The notes under the pieces: model-generated
Seen by the model: only the letters and a program-made list of their open reading frames with translations
What the model was told of the DNA's origin: nothing
Databases searched by the model: none
Position numbers and translations under genes: made by a program
Shown: one piece after another, positions 44,411 to 44,553 of the stretch
How the letters are laid out: the number at the start of each line of letters is the position of its first letter
Numbering within the stretch: position 1 is the first letter of the stretch
Origin: Clostridiales bacterium
GTDB taxonomy: Bacteria; Bacillota; Clostridia; Peptostreptococcales; Natronincolaceae
Direction: 5' to 3'
NCBI GenBank assembly: GCA_012521085.1
Contig: JAAYNB010000001.1
Span: forward strand, 1-44,553
Length of the DNA stretch: 44,553 nucleotides

Positions 44411-44553
44411 TTGAGCACAGAATATACAATATTAAAAGAAAAATCCAATGCAATTCGTAGACATATAATAGAAATGCTACACAAATCCGGCTCAGGCCAT
44501 CCAGGCGGCTCATTATCAGCAGCAGATATAGTAACAGTACTATACTTTAAAGA
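44411..44553 (+). CDS. Transketolase N-terminal subunit, 5' end only
   Basis: The frame begins at TTG 44411 with AGGAGGG upstream and runs off the right edge after 47 codons, so the ORF track missed it. The visible sequence, with HIIEMLHKSGSGHPGGSLS followed by AADIVTVLYF, is the thiamine-diphosphate-binding start of transketolase. The short N-terminus ahead of it is typical of the split form, in which two genes encode the halves; whether a second gene follows is outside the window. Confidence 0.88.
   Translation, partial: MSTEYTILKEKSNAIRRHIIEMLHKSGSGHPGGSLSAADIVTVLYFK

Overview
The window is about 44.5 kb of AT-rich DNA (roughly 30% G+C by eye) that looks chromosomal and comes from a Gram-positive, endospore-forming anaerobe of the Clostridia/Tissierellia type. 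The evidence is a CotF-like spore-coat gene cut by the left edge, AddAB instead of RecBCD, an alr-ndoAI-ndoA (mazEF) block in Bacillus-like order, PyrR- and T-box-type leader RNAs, Gram-positive ribosome binding sites, frequent TTG/GTG starts, rubrerythrin and a class 1B dihydroorotate dehydrogenase. The order-level placement is inference. I see no phage, insertion sequence, CRISPR array, tRNA or rRNA gene.

Layout. 1-6.4 kb: spore-coat fragment, a membrane-anchored phospholipase D-like protein, a long intergenic hairpin, rubrerythrin (minus strand), DNA polymerase IV, a secreted polysaccharide deacetylase and a HI0933-family flavoprotein. 6.7-11.8 kb: a four-gene ABC importer with a DUF3798 lipoprotein, a double-domain ATPase and two permeases; its substrate is unknown to me. 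11.8-15.8 kb: a serine-type T-box leader (UCC specifier, UGGC bulge) ahead of a class V aminotransferase, serA and a TIM-barrel isomerase-like gene. 15.9-20.9 kb: a PyrR-controlled pyrC-pyrF-pyrK-pyrD-pyrE operon. 20.9-23.5 kb (minus strand): a CadC-like repressor with its operator and a heavy-metal P-type ATPase.

23.7-28.1 kb: stand-alone carbamate kinase, a YhaM-like exoribonuclease followed by an AlkD-like HEAT-repeat protein and a zinc-ribbon protein, then a PdxA-family dehydrogenase. 28.2-35.2 kb: addB-addA. 35.4-38.6 kb: a coiled-coil protein overlapping acpS, then alr and the ndoAI-ndoA toxin-antitoxin pair. 38.7-43.5 kb: an envelope region with a secreted unknown protein and then DUF5693-csaB-tagA for a secondary cell-wall polymer. 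The right edge has a YitT-family membrane protein and the first codons of a split transketolase.

Most of this is housekeeping. The less explained parts are the DUF3798 importer, the isomerase-like third gene of the serine operon, the 170-nt hairpin at 1.93-2.10 kb, the coiled-coil gene fused by overlap to acpS, and the secreted protein next to the DUF5693 cluster.
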